Assembly: GCF_000513275.1 (NCBI RefSeq)
Contig: NZ_CBVJ010000025.1
Location: 1 to 64,000 of the forward strand
Reading direction: 5' to 3'
Source of the DNA: Paenibacillus gorillae
Lineage (GTDB): Bacteria; Bacillota; Bacilli; Paenibacillales; Paenibacillaceae
Length of the DNA: 64,000 nt
Below, in pieces: positions 27,286 to 35,460 of the stretch (its first letter is position 1; every line of letters starts with the position of its first letter). Under the pieces are notes generated by a model. The model did no database searches. It was not told the origin of the DNA and saw nothing but the letters and a program-made list of their open reading frames with translations. Both the position numbers and the translations under genes were made by a program.

Positions 27286-28529
27286 TATTTACAGGAAAGC
27301 AAATGCAGACGGAGCACCGCCGCGTGGCAGAGACCGTTCGGGAACGGAAGCAGATGCAGAGTGAACCGATCTGCGCCTACTTGCATAATCTGGACGCCTT
27401 GCGAAAGGTGACGGAAAGCCGGGTGAAGGTCCTGCCCGGATTTTGCAAGCTGTTCTATGCGATCAAGGCAAATTCGGAAGAGGCTATTTTGCGGGCGCTT
27501 GCACCTATCGTGCACGGCTTTGAGGTTGCCTCCCTTGGGGAAATCAAGAAGGTTCGCCAAGTGTCTGCTGATATTCCGATTCTGTTTGGGGGCCCAGGCA
27601 AAACAGAGGCGGAGCTGGAGGGAGCCTTGCAGCATGATGTGCATCTGATCCATGCCGAAAGTATGCACGAGCTCAATAAGCTGAATGCGATTGCTGGCAG
27701 CCATAACAAAAAAGTGTCCGTCTTGCTGCGCATTAACCTGAAAGGCCCGCTGCCTCAAGCCAAATTGGCAATGGGCGGCCGCCCTACGCAATTCGGTATC
27801 GAAGAGGAGCAGCTGCCTCAAGCGATGGAACAGATCAAAGCGCTGCCCAACCTGCAGGTGGAAGGCTTTCACTTTCACTCGTTGTCCAACAATCTGGACG
27901 CGGAGGCACATGCGGAATTAGTACGTTACTATTGCACCCTTGCACGGCGCTGGGCGGAGACTTATGGCTTAACGCTCCGTTATGTAAACGCAGGCGGCGG
28001 TTTGGGCGTGAACTACGCGGAATTGGAGCAGCAATTCGACTGGAATCATTTTGTGGGTCGATTGGACAGCTTAGTGAAGGAAGCGGTAAGCCCCGGTTTG
28101 ATGATCTACTTCGAATGCGGCCGGTATGTAACGGCAGCAACGGGATATTATGCGGCGGAGGTGCTGGATATTAAGCGAAATCACGGAAAGTGCTATATCG
28201 TTGTGCGAGGAGGCACGCATCATTTCCGTCTGCCGTCGTCCTGGCAGCACAGCCATCCGTTTGAGGTTATCCCGGTTGAGGAATGGCCTCATCCTTACGA
28301 GCGGCCTTCGCTCAATCAGGAAATGGCTTCCGTCGTTGGACAATTGTGTACGCCAAAGGATGTTCTGGCGCAGGATGTTCAGTTGGAACGGGTGCGCGCC
28401 GGCGACATTTTGTTATTCCCATATGCGGGAGCTTACGGCTGGGCGATATCGCATCATGACTTTTTAAGCCATCCTCATCCTGAGCATATTTATTTGGAAT
28501 CCGGTACGGAAGCAGGAGGTGACGTATGA
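27276..28529 (+). CDS. sbnH: SbnH-like PLP-dependent decarboxylase
   Basis: 417 residues, alanine-racemase-fold decarboxylase (Orn/Lys/DAP group IV). The PLP Lys is in LFYAIKANSEE (about 67); HFHSLSNN and NAGGGLGVNY bind the phosphate, FECGRYVTAATGYYAAEVLDIKR is typical of the siderophore decarboxylases, and the opposite-subunit Cys motif appears as GQLCTPKD. In the staphyloferrin B pathway SbnH decarboxylates the citryl-diaminopropionate intermediate. It overlaps sbnB by 10 bases and the following synthetase by 4 (ATGA), indicating tight coupling. Confidence 0.92.
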   Translation: MALVFTGKQMQTEHRRVAETVRERKQMQSEPICAYLHNLDALRKVTESRVKVLPGFCKLFYAIKANSEEAILRALAPIVHGFEVASLGEIKKVRQVSADIPILFGGPGKTEAELEGALQHDVHLIHAESMHELNKLNAIAGSHNKKVSVLLRINLKGPLPQAKLAMGGRPTQFGIEEEQLPQAMEQIKALPNLQVEGFHFHSLSNNLDAEAHAELVRYYCTLARRWAETYGLTLRYVNAGGGLGVNYAELEQQFDWNHFVGRLDSLVKEAVSPGLMIYFECGRYVTAATGYYAAEVLDIKRNHGKCYIVVRGGTHHFRLPSSWQHSHPFEVIPVEEWPHPYERPSLNQEMASVVGQLCTPKDVLAQDVQLERVRAGDILLFPYAGAYGWAISHHDFLSHPHPEHIYLESGTEAGGDV

Positions 28530-30358
28530 GCGGACTCGCATGGTCCATCGTACAGTCTGAGGAGCTCGCTATCGTCAGACGGCGTATCTTCCGGCAATTG
28601 ATTGAGTCGTTCCTGTATGAGCGGATATTGATAGAACCGGTTATCCACGGGGAGACGGAGGCTGATTACAGCCTGCATGGCCAAAGTGAGAGCGGGGAAG
28701 CTGTTCAATACCGGTTCGCCGCTTCACGGAAATGGAGTTTTGGCCGAATCCGTCTTGCTGAGACGCCTGTTATGCGTATAGCAGAGGGAGAAGCCAGGGA
28801 GGCGGAGTCGCTTCCTCAATTCATGCTGGAGATTTCGTCCGCGCTTGCAGCGAAAGAAGAGCGATTATCCACTTTTATCGATGAGATTCAACAGACACTT
28901 CTGAAGGATACGATGTCGGTACTGCATAGCGGCAAGCAAGTATCGGCTTCATCTACTGCGATCACTGCGGATTATGATGAGTGGGAGGGTGATCTTATCG
29001 AGGGACATCCCTATCATCCTTGTTATAAATCTCGTATCGGTTTCACACTCCGTGACAATGCAGCGTATGGGCCGGAATTCAAGCCGAATCTTCGTCTGAT
29101 CTGGTTGGCCGTACAACGTTCATCAGCAAAGCTGTCCATATCCGGAGGCTTGTTGTCTGAAGCCGATTTTATACGGCAAGAGCTGGGCGAGGACTACGGC
29201 CGATTTGCCGCTGTTCTGCAACAATATGGCCAACAGCCGGAAGATTATATTCTAATGCCTGTACATCCTTGGCAGTGGGAGCGGGTTATTGCGCCGGAAT
29301 TCGCTGAGCAGCTGCGCACAGGCGAGTTGATCTATCTCGGTTACGGTTCGGAAATTTACCGGCCCCAGCAATCCATTCGGACACTTGCGAATACGAGCGA
29401 CCGCAGCAAGGCGTACGTCAAGCTGCCTCTGAACATTACGAATACATCGTCGGGACGAATTCTGGCGCAGCATACGATTATGAATGCAGCTCGCATCTCG
29501 GATTGGCTAGGCAGCATTGTGGCTGAGGATATTTTTCTATCCCGGACATTGCAGGTTATCGTACTGAAAGAAGTGCTGGGGGTGTCCTATCACCATCAGA
29601 AGCTTCCCAATGTGCTGGAGCAAAAGGTATACGGCTCGCTTGGCGCCATATGGAGAGAAAGTCTGCATGGTTTCCTCACTGAAGGAGAAGAAGCTTATCC
29701 CTTCAACGCCTTGGTTCATACGGACAACGCCGGGCAGCCGCTTATCCAAGCATGGATTGAAGAGTATGGTCTGGAGGAATGGTTGCAAACCTTGCTACGG
29801 GTCTCGGTGATCCCTTTGATTCATCTCTTGCATGCACATGGCGCAGCGCTGGAATCGCATGGGCAAAATATGATAATCGTCATGGAACGCGGCCTGCCGA
29901 AGCGTATTGCCTTGAAGGATTTTCATGATGGTGTCCGCTATTCTCCCAGCGTGGAGCAACGACGGGAGTATCCCGCCATCGAATATCCGCCGGCGAATCA
30001 TCAGCGCCCTAACCGGAATTCTTTCATCGAGAAGGAAACAGCGGAGGAATTGACCGATTTCTTACTGGATGCGCTGCTGTTGATCAATTTGACAGAGCTG
30101 GCCTTTTTTCTGGAGAAGCATTACAGCTTATCGGAACGGAGCTTTTGGGAAGTAACAGCCAACGTCATTATGGATTATCAAAAACAATTTCCGGAGCTGC
30201 AAAGCCGATTTGAACGGTTTGATGTGTTTAAGGACGAGATTGAGGCCGAGCAGTTGACGAGGCGCCGGATTGATGACGGACAAATAGACTGCGTGCACCG
30301 GGTAAGCAATCCGCTTCATGCTTATGCGTTGGAACGCTATTCATACTACGGGGAGTGA
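28526..30358 (+). CDS. NIS siderophore synthetase, IucA/IucC family (SbnE/SbnF role)
   Basis: 610 residues. IucA/IucC motifs: EGHPYHPCYKSRIGF (about 155-170), MPVHPWQWERV, RPQQSIRTLANTSD, KLPLNITNTSSGRILAQHTIMNA, SHGQNMIIV and the ferric-reductase-like C-terminal ALKDFHDGVRY. It is a paralogue of the next gene, not of the sbnC-like one. By position after sbnH it should perform one of the SbnE or SbnF condensations of citrate with diaminopropionate; which one cannot be decided from sequence alone. AGGAGGTG precedes the ATG. Confidence 0.88.
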   Translation: MSGLAWSIVQSEELAIVRRRIFRQLIESFLYERILIEPVIHGETEADYSLHGQSESGEAVQYRFAASRKWSFGRIRLAETPVMRIAEGEAREAESLPQFMLEISSALAAKEERLSTFIDEIQQTLLKDTMSVLHSGKQVSASSTAITADYDEWEGDLIEGHPYHPCYKSRIGFTLRDNAAYGPEFKPNLRLIWLAVQRSSAKLSISGGLLSEADFIRQELGEDYGRFAAVLQQYGQQPEDYILMPVHPWQWERVIAPEFAEQLRTGELIYLGYGSEIYRPQQSIRTLANTSDRSKAYVKLPLNITNTSSGRILAQHTIMNAARISDWLGSIVAEDIFLSRTLQVIVLKEVLGVSYHHQKLPNVLEQKVYGSLGAIWRESLHGFLTEGEEAYPFNALVHTDNAGQPLIQAWIEEYGLEEWLQTLLRVSVIPLIHLLHAHGAALESHGQNMIIVMERGLPKRIALKDFHDGVRYSPSVEQRREYPAIEYPPANHQRPNRNSFIEKETAEELTDFLLDALLLINLTELAFFLEKHYSLSERSFWEVTANVIMDYQKQFPELQSRFERFDVFKDEIEAEQLTRRRIDDGQIDCVHRVSNPLHAYALERYSYYGE

Positions 30359-30363
30359 ACCAT

Positions 30364-32229
30364 GTGCGTATGGTGAACGTGAACGGGCAAGCAGATTACG
30401 GAACAAAGCCGGAAGGGAAGCACGCTTTTGAATTTTACCGGGAAGCGATCCAGTCCCCGCATTATGTTGCTGTAAGACGAAGAATTTTTCGCCAATTGAT
30501 AGAGTCGATGCTGTTTGAAGGGCTAATCGCTTATCAATCGGAGGGGGGAGATACCCGCATTGACGGGACCGGGCTGGATGGTGAGCCAATTGCCTATCTG
30601 TTCGGAAGCGAGCGGCGCTATACCTTCGGGCGAATCCGGCTTGACCAAGAGCCGGTTCGAAGAAGGAGCGGCATCGGCGAGACAGAAGCCGAGTCCATTG
30701 CTCTTTTTTTGCTGGAGGTTGCAGAGGGCGCTGGGGCTGCCGAGGAGAAGGTGCTTCATTTCATCCAGGAGCTGGAGCAGACATTAATCAACGACACTCT
30801 GGCACAATACAAGCGGCACAAGGATAATTTGAACCTGCACGCCATGTCCGATGAGGATTGGGAAAGCGGAATGATGGACGGACATCCCTATCACCCTAGC
30901 TATAAGTCACGTATCGGCTTTGATATTACAGATCAGCTGCAGTATGGTCCCGAATTTGCCGAAGCGATTCATCCTGTTTGGGTAGCTGTTCACCGCAGCC
31001 GGGTTAGGGTTAGCCATTCTGCACTGCATCCGGACCCCGGCTCGTCCAATTGGCTGAGAGAGCAGCTAGGAGAGAAAGAATTGGAGCGGTTTATGGCTTG
31101 CATTCGGGAGGCCGGGGCCAATCCTGGCGATTATGTGATGCTGCCGGTTCATCCTTGGCAATGGCGAACGACACTGTCGTCAGTGCTCTCTGCTGACATA
31201 AGAAGCAAGAAGATTTTATTGCTGGGCCGCACTGATGAGGCATACACGGCTCAGCAATCTATTCGCACGCTAGTAAACCGAACCCGTCCGAGCAAGCATT
31301 ACCTCAAGCTGTCGCTTAGCATCTTGAACACGTCGACTAGCCGCATATTAGCGCCTCATACGGTGGAAAATGCACCTGTTATCTCCGATTGGCTCAAACG
31401 GATCGCTTCCAGGGATGCCTATCTGCGTGATGAGCTGCGGCTTATTCTGTTAGGCGAAGTTGCTGGCATTGCGTATGCGAACAGCGACATGCTTGCACCC
31501 TTACAATCCAAATCCTATGGCACGTTGTCCTGCATTTGGAGAGAAAGCTTGCCGATGCATCTGGATAAGAGTGAGACAGCTATTCCGTATAATGCCTTAT
31601 GCGCTGCTGATCCTTCCGGTCAGCCGTATATTGCGCCGTGGATTGAGCGATTTGGTCTGGAGCACTGGCTGAATGAGCTTCTCAAGGCAAGCGTGAATCC
31701 GATTATTCATCTCCTGTATGCACATGGCATTGCGCTGGAGTCTCATGCTCAGAATATGGTACTTGTGCTTCGCGAGGGTCTTCCGGTCCGAGTTGCATTG
31801 AAGGATTTTCATGACGGAATCCGCTTTGCTAGAGAAGGACTTGCGAATCCGGAAGATTGTCCTAATTTGGCTTCAACCCCGGCCGAACATCAGCGTGTGA
31901 ACCGGAATTCATTTTTGGAGACCAATGATCTGGAAGCAGTGCGGGATTTTGTGCATGATGCCTTTTTCTTTATTAATCTCGGGGAGCTGGCGATTTTCCT
32001 TCAGGATCATTTTGGTTTGGAGGAGCAGGTATTTTGGAGTAAAGTACGCGGAGTGATTGAGCAGTATCAGCAACGATTCCCTGAGCACAGCGAGCGGTTT
32101 CGGCAGTTTTTCCTATTTGACCCGTATATCGGGGTGGAGCAATTGACGGCTAGACGGTTATTCCCGGACACGGAGCTGCGTATGCATAAGGTCTTCAACC
32201 CGTTATCCCGCGGTGGAGAACTGGATTAA
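30364..32229 (+). CDS. NIS siderophore synthetase, IucA/IucC family (SbnE/SbnF role), second copy
   Basis: GTG at 30364 is chosen since GGGGAG lies 9 bases upstream; the GTG at 30355, overlapping the previous stop, lies immediately after that site. 621 residues. Motifs: DGHPYHPSYKSRIGF, LPVHPWQWRTT, TAQQSIRTLVNRTRPSKHYLKLSLSILNTSTSRI, ESHAQNMVLVL and ALKDFHDGIRF. The opening RRRIFRQLIESMLFEGLIAY and FVQEL-like IQELEQTLINDTL recall S. aureus SbnE as I remember it, so this copy may be the citrate-activating enzyme. That assignment is tentative. Last gene of the synthesis unit. Confidence 0.87.
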   Translation: MRMVNVNGQADYGTKPEGKHAFEFYREAIQSPHYVAVRRRIFRQLIESMLFEGLIAYQSEGGDTRIDGTGLDGEPIAYLFGSERRYTFGRIRLDQEPVRRRSGIGETEAESIALFLLEVAEGAGAAEEKVLHFIQELEQTLINDTLAQYKRHKDNLNLHAMSDEDWESGMMDGHPYHPSYKSRIGFDITDQLQYGPEFAEAIHPVWVAVHRSRVRVSHSALHPDPGSSNWLREQLGEKELERFMACIREAGANPGDYVMLPVHPWQWRTTLSSVLSADIRSKKILLLGRTDEAYTAQQSIRTLVNRTRPSKHYLKLSLSILNTSTSRILAPHTVENAPVISDWLKRIASRDAYLRDELRLILLGEVAGIAYANSDMLAPLQSKSYGTLSCIWRESLPMHLDKSETAIPYNALCAADPSGQPYIAPWIERFGLEHWLNELLKASVNPIIHLLYAHGIALESHAQNMVLVLREGLPVRVALKDFHDGIRFAREGLANPEDCPNLASTPAEHQRVNRNSFLETNDLEAVRDFVHDAFFFINLGELAIFLQDHFGLEEQVFWSKVRGVIEQYQQRFPEHSERFRQFFLFDPYIGVEQLTARRLFPDTELRMHKVFNPLSRGGELD

Positions 32230-32317
32230 TATGGGTATTTATATGCAACTTGAAAAAAAGTACATGAGATGAATAAGTTTCTGCATGGACACTTTTTGAG
32301 GTAATACGTTATCTTAT

Positions 32318-32332
32318 TAATAATGGTTATCA
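32318..32332 (+). promoter_or_regulatory. Fur box upstream of the siderophore-binding lipoprotein
   Basis: TAATAAT-G-GTTATCA agrees with the Fur consensus at 12 of 14 arm positions. It is 31 bases before the ATG, so the uptake unit has its own iron control apart from sbnA. Confidence 0.78.
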
Positions 32333-32363
32333 TTCTTAATTAGGTCACAGGGGGAATTTAGGC

Positions 32364-33359
32364 ATGTTGGCAAGTAAACAGGTACACAGCTTGAAACGAT
32401 GGGGAACGTTGTCTTTAATCGCATTGGTTATTCTGATCCTCTCCGCTTGCGGAAATGGGGAATCGAACAAAGGGAACACGGAAGCTCCAGCGGCAGCGGT
32501 TAAAGAAAATACGCCTGCAGCGACGGTGGAGCCGAGCACGGAGCGGACAGTCAAAGACGCATACGGAGATGTGAAGGTTCCGGCTAATCCATCCAAAATC
32601 GTCGTGCTGGATATTGGCGCACTCGATAATTTGCTGGAACTGGGCATCAAACCGATTGGCGCACCGTCGATTTTGGCTGCGGGTGATCCTTATCCAGCCT
32701 ACTTGAAGGGTACAGAAGGCATTCAAAATATCGGTTCTGTCAATGAACCGAATCTGGAAGCGATCGATGCGTTGAAGCCGGATCTCATTATCGGAAACAA
32801 GGATACGCATGATGCGATATACAGCCAGCTGGGGCAAATCGCTCCTACAGTGTTCGTTGAGACATTAGGTGTGACTTGGAAAAACAATCTTCAGCTCCAT
32901 GCCGATGCGGTTAACAAATCGGAGGAAGGGAAAAAACTGCTGGATGCTTATCAAGCACGTATCGATCAGTTCAAAGCTGATTTGGCGGGTCAGGATGTGA
33001 AGAAGGTTTCGCTCTTCCGTCCGCGTGCAGATAAAATTCAGATCTATTTGAAGGATACGTTCGCAGGTACGATTATGACAGACGCCGGAGTACAGCGCGT
33101 CGATTCGCAAAATGTCGAGGGCTTCTCGAAGGATGTAACGGAAGAGCAGATGACAGAGCTGGACGGCGATGTTATTCTCTGGTTTAACAGAGAGCCGGAT
33201 GCTTTTGCCAAACTGGAGAAAAGTCCGCTGTGGACTTCCTTGCCTGGTGTTCAGAGCAAGCAGGTGAAACCTGTTGACTGGGAATATTGGATGAGCGGAT
33301 TGGGCATTCAAGCTGTAAATAAAGTGGTTGACGATCTGCACTCCTTTTTGCTGAAATAA
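32364..33359 (+). CDS. Siderophore-binding lipoprotein of the sbn-linked uptake system
   Basis: 331 residues. The lipoprotein signal has basic residues (KQVHSLKRW), a hydrophobic core and LSAC (Cys about 29), then an Ala/Glu/Thr linker. The class III binding-protein core is visible: TVKDAYGDVKVPANPSKIVVLDIGALDNLLELGIKPIGAP, ALKPDLIIGNKD, IAPTVFVETLG, and the final WEYWMSGLGIQAVNKVVDDL. It resembles YfiY/FeuA-type proteins for carboxylate or catecholate siderophores. Directly downstream of the synthesis genes and upstream of two permeases, it is the likely receptor for the siderophore made here; this is inference. Confidence 0.92.
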   Translation: MLASKQVHSLKRWGTLSLIALVILILSACGNGESNKGNTEAPAAAVKENTPAATVEPSTERTVKDAYGDVKVPANPSKIVVLDIGALDNLLELGIKPIGAPSILAAGDPYPAYLKGTEGIQNIGSVNEPNLEAIDALKPDLIIGNKDTHDAIYSQLGQIAPTVFVETLGVTWKNNLQLHADAVNKSEEGKKLLDAYQARIDQFKADLAGQDVKKVSLFRPRADKIQIYLKDTFAGTIMTDAGVQRVDSQNVEGFSKDVTEEQMTELDGDVILWFNREPDAFAKLEKSPLWTSLPGVQSKQVKPVDWEYWMSGLGIQAVNKVVDDLHSFLLK

Positions 33360-33363
33360 AGAT

Positions 33364-33401
33364 AAGATTGGGTCGTCCTATCGACGGCCCAATCTTTCTT
33401 C
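33364..33401 (+). terminator. Hairpin between binding protein and permease
   Basis: AGATTGGGTCGTC (33365-33377) pairs with GACGGCCCAATCT, followed by TTCTTC. It lies within the operon, so partial termination would give more binding protein than permease. Confidence 0.8.
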
Positions 33402-33429
33402 ATTTCTTTTCCAATTAGGAGGTATGGGT

Positions 33430-34419
33430 GTGAAGTATAGATGGATCGGATTGATCTTTCTTAGTGCAGGAGTCGGCTTTGCGTTGATCGCAAGTATTGC
33501 CTTTGGCGTCGTTCAAGTTTCTGTTTCTTCTATTATAAATGCGCTCTGTTCATTTGATGGAGCGTACGATCAATTAATTATTCGTTCCGTCCGATTGCCT
33601 CGGGCATTGATAGCTGCGGCAGTAGGCGGATCACTGGCGGTTGCCGGCTGCCTTATGCAGGCACTTAGCAGGAATGGTCTTGCCGGACCAGAAATATTCG
33701 GAGTGAACAATGGAGCGGCGTTGGCAGTTGTTATCGTCTCTATCGTATTGCAATCCACCTCGCTATCCGTTTTTTCATGGGCGGCGATGGCCGGAGCTGC
33801 AATTGCGGGTGCAACAGTGTTTCTATTAGGCTCCATAGGGGGACACTCTTTGACTCCGGTTAAGCTCATATTGGCCGGGGCGACCATTAATCTGTTATTC
33901 GCTTCCCTTACCCAAGGGATACTGATTCTGAATGAACAATCATTGGACACGATGCGCTTTTGGCTTGCCGGATCGCTTACAGGCAGAGATCTGCAATTGT
34001 TTGTCCAAGTGGTTCCTTATATGCTTGCAGGTTTAGCTGCTGCTTTCTTTCTCAGTCGCCATATGAATGTAATTGGCTTGGGGGAAGAACTGGCTCAAGG
34101 ATTAGGCCAACGTGTATTTTTTATTAAAGTGCTATGCATTGTGGTTATTGTACTGCTTGCGGGCGGTGCCGTGGCAATCGCGGGTCCCATTGCCTTTATT
34201 GGTCTGGCTGTTCCGCATATTGCACGTTTCCTGATTGGGAGCGACTATCGGTGGATGATTCCCTATTCCGCTTTGCTTGGTGCCTTGCTGCTGCTGCTCG
34301 CAGACATCGGCGCGCGTTTCGTGCTTCCAGCACAAGAGATTCCGGCAGGTATCGTAACGGCCTTCTTTGGTGCGCCGTTCCTTATTTATCTGGCACAGCG
34401 AAGGGGGAGAACGAAATAA
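33430..34419 (+). CDS. FecCD-family ferric-siderophore permease, first subunit
   Basis: GTG at 33430 is preferred because AGGAGG lies 7 bases before it; the ATG at 33424 touches that site. 329 residues, about 10 TM helices. Family signature RLPRALIAAAVGGSLAVAGCLMQALSRNGLAGPEIFGVNNGAA is clear, with the cytoplasmic coupling segment VGLAVPHIAR-like text (IGLAVPHIARFLIGSDYR) and the closing PAQEIPAGIVTAFFGAPFLIYLAQRR. It forms half of the import channel with the next gene. Confidence 0.93.
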   Translation: MKYRWIGLIFLSAGVGFALIASIAFGVVQVSVSSIINALCSFDGAYDQLIIRSVRLPRALIAAAVGGSLAVAGCLMQALSRNGLAGPEIFGVNNGAALAVVIVSIVLQSTSLSVFSWAAMAGAAIAGATVFLLGSIGGHSLTPVKLILAGATINLLFASLTQGILILNEQSLDTMRFWLAGSLTGRDLQLFVQVVPYMLAGLAAAFFLSRHMNVIGLGEELAQGLGQRVFFIKVLCIVVIVLLAGGAVAIAGPIAFIGLAVPHIARFLIGSDYRWMIPYSALLGALLLLLADIGARFVLPAQEIPAGIVTAFFGAPFLIYLAQRRGRTK

Positions 34420-35417
34420 TTCCTTCTATTATAATACGACGCTGGATAAGGGTCGTCATTGTGTTTCTTCTATTAAATATACTGGTACTGTTACTCAGCA
34501 TTGTTATCGGAGAAAGAACAGTTCCGGCAGGGGAGGCTCTTCTAGCGGCGGTTGGACTTGGCGGCGACGAATATGCCTTCACGGTTCGTCAGCTCCGGCT
34601 GCCAAGAGCGCTGGTTGGATTCTTGGCCGGCTGCGGTCTGGCCTTGTCGGGAAGTATTCTGCAAATCATCACCCGTAACCCGCTGGCATCGCCCGGCGTT
34701 ATCGGCCTTAATTCGGGAGCCGCGGCTGCTGTTGTTGCCGTTCTCGTTCTCGCACCAGGATTCTCAATGAGTCGCCTGCCTTGGATTGCATTTGGCGGTG
34801 CGTTGGTTACGGCTTTAGCGATTTATCAGCTCTCTTGGAAAAAGGGCAGCTCTACCGAGCGGATGCTGCTGATCGGTATCGGAATATCGGCGATGGCCGG
34901 AGCGCTCATTACTTATCTATTGACCTTAGGTAAAATCTTTCGAGTGTCCCAAGCGTTTACATGGATGGCTGGAAGTCTGTATGGACGAACTTGGGAACAT
35001 TTCTGGCCGCTTTTGCCTTGGATATTACTTCTGTTTGCCGCTCTGTTATTTTTCACCCGTCATCTGGATTTACTGCAGTTAAGCGACGGAGCCGCAGTTG
35101 GGATGGGCATTCGATTAGAATGGACGCGACTTATACTCCTATTGTTCAGCGTGGGATTAGCGGGGGCTGCCGTATCGATGGCTGGCACGATTGCATTTGT
35201 CGGATTGATGGCGCCGCATATGGCATTCCATTTAGCGGGTACTCGAAGTCTTAGGCGATTGCCTGTTGCAGGCTTGATAGGAGGATTGATTGTAATGTCG
35301 GCTGATTTACTAGGACGAACGGTTTTTACACCGTATGAAATACCTGCAGGATTAATTACGGCATTAATAGGGGCGCCTTATATGATTGCTTTGCTCATTC
35401 GCCGCAGAGCTATATAA
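34419..35417 (+). CDS. FecCD-family ferric-siderophore permease, second subunit
   Basis: The start is uncertain. No ATG, GTG or TTG sits near the previous stop. An ATT at 34419, overlapping the TAA by one base and 9 bases after AAGGGGGAG, gives IPSIIIRRWIR before TM1, as expected from the positive-inside rule. The alternative is GTG at 34461 with AAGGG 8 bases upstream. The protein has RLPRALVGFLAGCGLALSGSILQIITRNPLASPGVIGLNSGAA, GLMAPHMAFHLAG and YEIPAGLITALIGAPYMIALLIRRR. It pairs with the preceding subunit. No ATP-binding gene follows. Confidence 0.88.
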   Translation: MPSIIIRRWIRVVIVFLLLNILVLLLSIVIGERTVPAGEALLAAVGLGGDEYAFTVRQLRLPRALVGFLAGCGLALSGSILQIITRNPLASPGVIGLNSGAAAAVVAVLVLAPGFSMSRLPWIAFGGALVTALAIYQLSWKKGSSTERMLLIGIGISAMAGALITYLLTLGKIFRVSQAFTWMAGSLYGRTWEHFWPLLPWILLLFAALLFFTRHLDLLQLSDGAAVGMGIRLEWTRLILLLFSVGLAGAAVSMAGTIAFVGLMAPHMAFHLAGTRSLRRLPVAGLIGGLIVMSADLLGRTVFTPYEIPAGLITALIGAPYMIALLIRRRAI

Positions 35418-35460
35418 TTAGAAGAAACATAATGATTGCTCTATGAAAGGCAGGTGCCAG

